Of a stretch of DNA of 64,000 nt, positions 61,466 to 64,000 are shown piece after piece; the first letter of the stretch is position 1, and each line of letters opens with the position of its first letter. Made by a program: the position numbers and the translations under genes. The stretch is from Rhodobacter sp. Lineage in GTDB: Bacteria > Pseudomonadota > Alphaproteobacteria > Rhodobacterales > Rhodobacteraceae. The notes under the pieces are model-generated. The model ran no database searches and was not told where the DNA came from. It saw only the letters and a list, made by a program, of their open reading frames with translations. Location: NCBI GenBank assembly GCA_013821825.1, contig PNJK01000003.1, positions 36,094 through 100,093 on the forward strand, read 5' to 3'.

Positions 61466-61550
61466 TGGTGCCCAGAAGAGGACTCGAACCTCCACGCCTT
61501 GCAGCGCTGGTACCTGAAACCAGTGCGTCTACCAATTCCGCCATCTGGGC
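61466..61550 (-). tRNA. tRNA-Leu (anticodon CAG)
   Basis: On the minus strand GCCCAGA (from 61550) pairs with TCTGGGC to form the acceptor stem, followed by discriminator A and an encoded CCA (61468-61466). The D arm reads GCGGAATTGGTAGACGC, the anticodon arm CTGGT-TTCAGGT-ACCAG with CAG at positions 34-36, there is a short variable arm, and the T arm includes GGTTCGAGTCC. All hallmarks of tRNA-Leu are present. Its 3' end points toward the nar/insertion-sequence region. Confidence 0.97.
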
Positions 61551-61704
61551 ACTGATGGGCGATGTAACGACCCCGTATGGCGAAGTCAACGGTCCCCGGC
61601 GCGAAATTCGCCGCGCCGGATTGGCCTTGCCCGGCCTTCCCGCGACAGGTATTCATCCGGGCAGTTTCCAGTGCTTTCGGGCGCGTTTGGGCAGGAGTTT
61701 CCAG

Positions 61705-62691
61705 ATGAGCAAGCTTGTCACCATTTTCGGTGGGTCGGGCTTTGTCGGCCGCTACATCGCCCGGCGCATGGCGAAAGAGGGTTGGCGGGTCCGTGTCGCC
61801 GTCCGCCGCCCGAACGAGGCGCTGTTCGTCAAGCCCTACGGCACGCCGGGGCAGGTAGAGCCTTTGGCCTGCAACATCCGCGACGATGCCAGCGTCCGCG
61901 CGATGCTCCATGGGGCGGATGCGGTGGTGAACTGCGTTGGCATCCTGAACCGGTCCGGCAAGAACACGTTCGATTCGGTGCAGGCCGAGGGGGCGGGCCG
62001 GATCGCCCGCATCGCGGCAGAAGAAGGCGTTGGGCAACTGGTCCAGATTTCGGCCATTGGCGCGGATGCCGGGTCTGACAGCGATTATGCCCGTACCAAG
62101 GCCGAGGGCGAGGCTGTCGTACTGGCCGCGTTTCCCGGTGCCGTGATCCTGCGCCCCTCGATCATCTTCGGAACCGAAGACCGCTTCTTCAACCGCTTCG
62201 CTGCCATGACCCGCATGGGTCCGATCCTCCCTGTGGTCGGCGCCGATACCAGGTTCCAGCCGGTTTACGTCGATGACGTGGCTCAGGCGGCCGCGATGGG
62301 AGCTCTGGGCCGGGCCGCGCCGGGTATCTACGAACTTGGCGGGCCCGAGGTCGACAGCTTCCGCAGCCTGATGCGCCGCATGCTGACCGTTATCCAGCGC
62401 CGCCGTGCCGTGGTCAACGTGCCGTTCTTCATCGCCCGGATCATGGCCTTCGGCTTTGACATGCTGCAGGCCGTGACCCTTGGCCTGATCGAAAACAAGA
62501 TGATCACACGCGATCAGGTGAAGAACCTAGCCCGTGACAATGTGGTGGCGACCGGTGCCAAGGGCTTTGCTGATCTGGGCATCACCCCGACCGCGATGGA
62601 GGCGGTGCTGCCGGAGTATCTGTGGCGCTATCGCTCCTCGGGCCAATTTGCGGCCATCAAGGATTCCGCGAAGAACCTGAAGAAGGCATAA
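61705..62691 (+). CDS. Complex I NDUFA9-like NAD(P)-binding protein
   Basis: The 328-residue extended short-chain dehydrogenase-like protein has the nucleotide-binding start [19 protein letters not shown], then [19 protein letters not shown], the YARTKAEGE pseudo-catalytic segment and [20 protein letters not shown]. It matches the NDUFA9/39-kDa accessory subunit family common in alphaproteobacteria, relatives of a mitochondrial complex I subunit. Whether it associates with complex I here is not shown. The ATG at 61705 has CAGGAG upstream. uppP follows 4 bp later. Confidence 0.9.
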   Translation: MSKLVTIFGGSGFVGRYIARRMAKEGWRVRVAVRRPNEALFVKPYGTPGQVEPLACNIRDDASVRAMLHGADAVVNCVGILNRSGKNTFDSVQAEGAGRIARIAAEEGVGQLVQISAIGADAGSDSDYARTKAEGEAVVLAAFPGAVILRPSIIFGTEDRFFNRFAAMTRMGPILPVVGADTRFQPVYVDDVAQAAAMGALGRAAPGIYELGGPEVDSFRSLMRRMLTVIQRRRAVVNVPFFIARIMAFGFDMLQAVTLGLIENKMITRDQVKNLARDNVVATGAKGFADLGITPTAMEAVLPEYLWRYRSSGQFAAIKDSAKNLKKA

Positions 62692-62695
62692 GCGG

Positions 62696-63496
62696 TTGGA
62701 CTCGACCGTCACCGCTGCCCTTCTCGGCCTGCTGGAGGGGCTGACAGAGTTCTTGCCGGTGTCCTCGACCGGGCATCTTCTCTTGGCGGGGCATTTCCTT
62801 GGCTTTGAATCCAAGGGCAAGACCTTCGAGGTGGTGATCCAGCTTGGGGCGATCCTGGCGCTTGCTTCGGTCTACGCCGCGCTGGTGACACGGCTTTTTC
62901 TGCGGGCACGGCGTGATGCCGCGGCGCGGCGGTCGATAGCTTCGGTATTCATTGCCTTCCTGCCAGCGGTGATCGTTGGTCTTCTTGCGCGTGACTTCAT
63001 CAAGAACGTCCTGTTCGAAACCCCGGTCCTGATTGCGATCATGCTGATCCTTGGCGGCTTCGTCCTTCTGGTCATCGACCGTATCGCGCCTCCTGCGGTC
63101 CACGATGACGCGCTGGCTCTGCCCTATGGGAAAGCGCTTGTCATTGGTGTCTGGCAATCCCTTGCGATGATCCCCGGAGTATCCCGGTCGGGTGCGACCA
63201 TCGTCGGGGCGCTGCTGCTGGGCGTGGAAAAACGGGCGGCGGCCGAGTTTTCCTTCTTGCTCAGTCTGCCCACGATGGGGGCTGCCGTCGCTTATGACCT
63301 GTTCAAGAACCGGGGCGTTCTGGATTTCGGCGCGGTGTGGGAGATTGCCGTGGGGTTCGCCGTGGCTTTCGTGACAGCGATGCTCGTGGTGCGCTGGGTG
63401 CTGAACTACATCAGCCGCAACGGCTATGCGCTGTTCGGCTGGTGGCGAATCATCGTGGGAACTGCGGCACTTCTTGCGCTTTCTCTGGGTTTTTGA
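62696..63496 (+). CDS. uppP: Undecaprenyl-diphosphatase UppP (BacA)
   Basis: The 266-residue membrane phosphatase has the two BacA signature motifs, [21 protein letters not shown] (residues 10-30) and [18 protein letters not shown], within about eight membrane segments. It recycles undecaprenyl diphosphate to the monophosphate carrier used for peptidoglycan; excess gives bacitracin resistance. It starts at TTG 62696, five bases after the NDUFA9-like stop, so it is probably coupled to that gene. Confidence 0.95.
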   Translation: MDSTVTAALLGLLEGLTEFLPVSSTGHLLLAGHFLGFESKGKTFEVVIQLGAILALASVYAALVTRLFLRARRDAAARRSIASVFIAFLPAVIVGLLARDFIKNVLFETPVLIAIMLILGGFVLLVIDRIAPPAVHDDALALPYGKALVIGVWQSLAMIPGVSRSGATIVGALLLGVEKRAAAEFSFLLSLPTMGAAVAYDLFKNRGVLDFGAVWEIAVGFAVAFVTAMLVVRWVLNYISRNGYALFGWWRIIVGTAALLALSLGF

Positions 63497-63518
63497 GGCG
63501 GTTCGGAAACCATACTGA

Positions 63519-63580
63519 CCTATTTTGACAGAAAAACGTCGATCCGCCTGCCGCATCTGCCAAAAAACCAGTAAATAGGT
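63519..63580. promoter_or_regulatory. Inverted repeat in the gltD promoter region
   Basis: ACCTATTT at 63519-63526 is exactly inverted as AAATAGGT at 63573-63580, within an AT-rich 160-bp gap. ATACTGAC also occurs twice, at 63513 and 63585. This is a possible operator for nitrogen control of glutamate synthase; the binding protein is unknown. Confidence 0.4.
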
Positions 63581-63656
63581 AAACTATACTGACTTTTATT
63601 GCAGCCGGATCCACTGTACCAAGTCGCTCCCGAATAGTCCGCTGGGAGGCGCTGCA

Positions 63657-64000
63657 GTGGCCACGCAGAAGATGTTGAAATTCGTGACGCTGGGCAAGGA
63701 AATGCCCGAGAAACGCGACCCATCTACGCGCGCGCAGGATTTCCACGAGATTTACCGCGAGTACGCCGATCGCAAGGCCGCCGAACAGGCCAGCCGCTGC
63801 AGCCAGTGCGGCGTGCCCTATTGCCAGTCGCATTGCCCCTTGCACAACAACATCCCCGACTGGCTGAAGCTGACGGCCGAGGGCCGCCTGCAAGAGGCCT
63901 ATGAGATCAGCCAGGCCACCAACACTTTCCCGGAAATCTGCGGCCGCATCTGCCCGCAGGACCGGCTCTGCGAAGGCAACTGCGTGATCGAGAAGTCGGG
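63657..64000 (+). CDS. gltD: Glutamate synthase small (beta) subunit, 5' part
   Basis: About 114 residues are visible from GTG 63657 (GGGAGG seven bases upstream): MATQKMLKFVTLGKEMPEKR, then the cysteine motif CSQCGVPYCQSHCPLHNNIPDW and ICGRICPQDRLCEGNC, which bind the [4Fe-4S] clusters between FMN of the large subunit and the FAD of this subunit. GltD supplies NADPH electrons for glutamate synthesis from glutamine and 2-oxoglutarate. The gene continues beyond the window. Confidence 0.92.
   Translation, partial: MATQKMLKFVTLGKEMPEKRDPSTRAQDFHEIYREYADRKAAEQASRCSQCGVPYCQSHCPLHNNIPDWLKLTAEGRLQEAYEISQATNTFPEICGRICPQDRLCEGNCVIEKS

Noticed and set aside
1..64000. CRISPR array or prophage
   Set aside because: No regularly spaced repeat series, integrase, capsid or other phage-type gene is visible in the window.

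Overview
The window is a GC-rich bacterial chromosome segment, most likely from a member of the Rhodobacteraceae (Alphaproteobacteria). Three things point there: the replication-origin neighbourhood order (secB, dnaQ, coaE, aroE, maf | origin | hemJ, rho, mnmE, mnmG, rsmG, parA, parB), family-typical proteins (DUF2125, Tim44-like, a small RTX-repeat protein, a NarR-type Crp/Fnr regulator), and frequent GTG/TTG starts with four-base ATGA gene overlaps. The genus cannot be fixed from sequence reading alone.

Region 1 (1-7.7 kb) is a sugar-uptake locus. A minus-strand operon encodes a periplasmic binding protein, a double-domain ATPase, two permeases, a GntR/FCD repressor and a Gfo/Idh/MocA dehydrogenase, and runs into a partial gene at the left edge. 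A TIM-barrel sugar isomerase is transcribed divergently, with two palindromic GntR-like operators in the shared promoter region. Region 2 (7.7-13.8 kb) holds envelope, secretion and housekeeping genes: Smr protein, mltA, Tim44-like protein, fxsA, secB, dnaQ, coaE, aroE and maf.

Region 3 (13.8-25.9 kb) looks like the chromosome origin. An intergenic stretch between divergent maf and hemJ has an AT-rich core and three near-consensus DnaA boxes. To its right are rho, mnmE, mnmG, rsmG, parA, parB, hemW, rdgB, rph, hrcA and grpE. Two exact parS sites lie inside mnmG and rsmG and a third, one-mismatch site lies at the rdgB/hemW junction.

Region 4 (25.9-46.8 kb) is core chromosome: mutS, an aldo/keto reductase, the hslV-DUF2157-hslU heat-shock operon with a sigma-32-like promoter, rpsO, an RTX calcium-binding protein, DUF1643, pheS (without pheT), a flavoprotein/MscS/agmatinase/enoyl-CoA hydratase operon, a DUF2125 protein, pmbA, cysQ and a long DEAD-box helicase.

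Region 5 (47.1-61.1 kb) is a respiratory nitrate reductase module: narR, then uspA, narK1, narK2, narG, narH, narJ, narI, a PpiC-type isomerase and a DUF2478 protein. Two TTGA-N6-TCAA boxes lie in the narR/uspA divergent promoter. The module is bracketed by inward-facing fragments of the same IS481-type insertion-sequence end. On the right it also abuts a frameshifted IS110-type transposase remnant and the 3' end of a tRNA-Leu(CAG) gene, so it looks acquired or rearranged.

Region 6 (61.5-64 kb) returns to core genes: an NDUFA9-like protein, uppP and the start of gltD.
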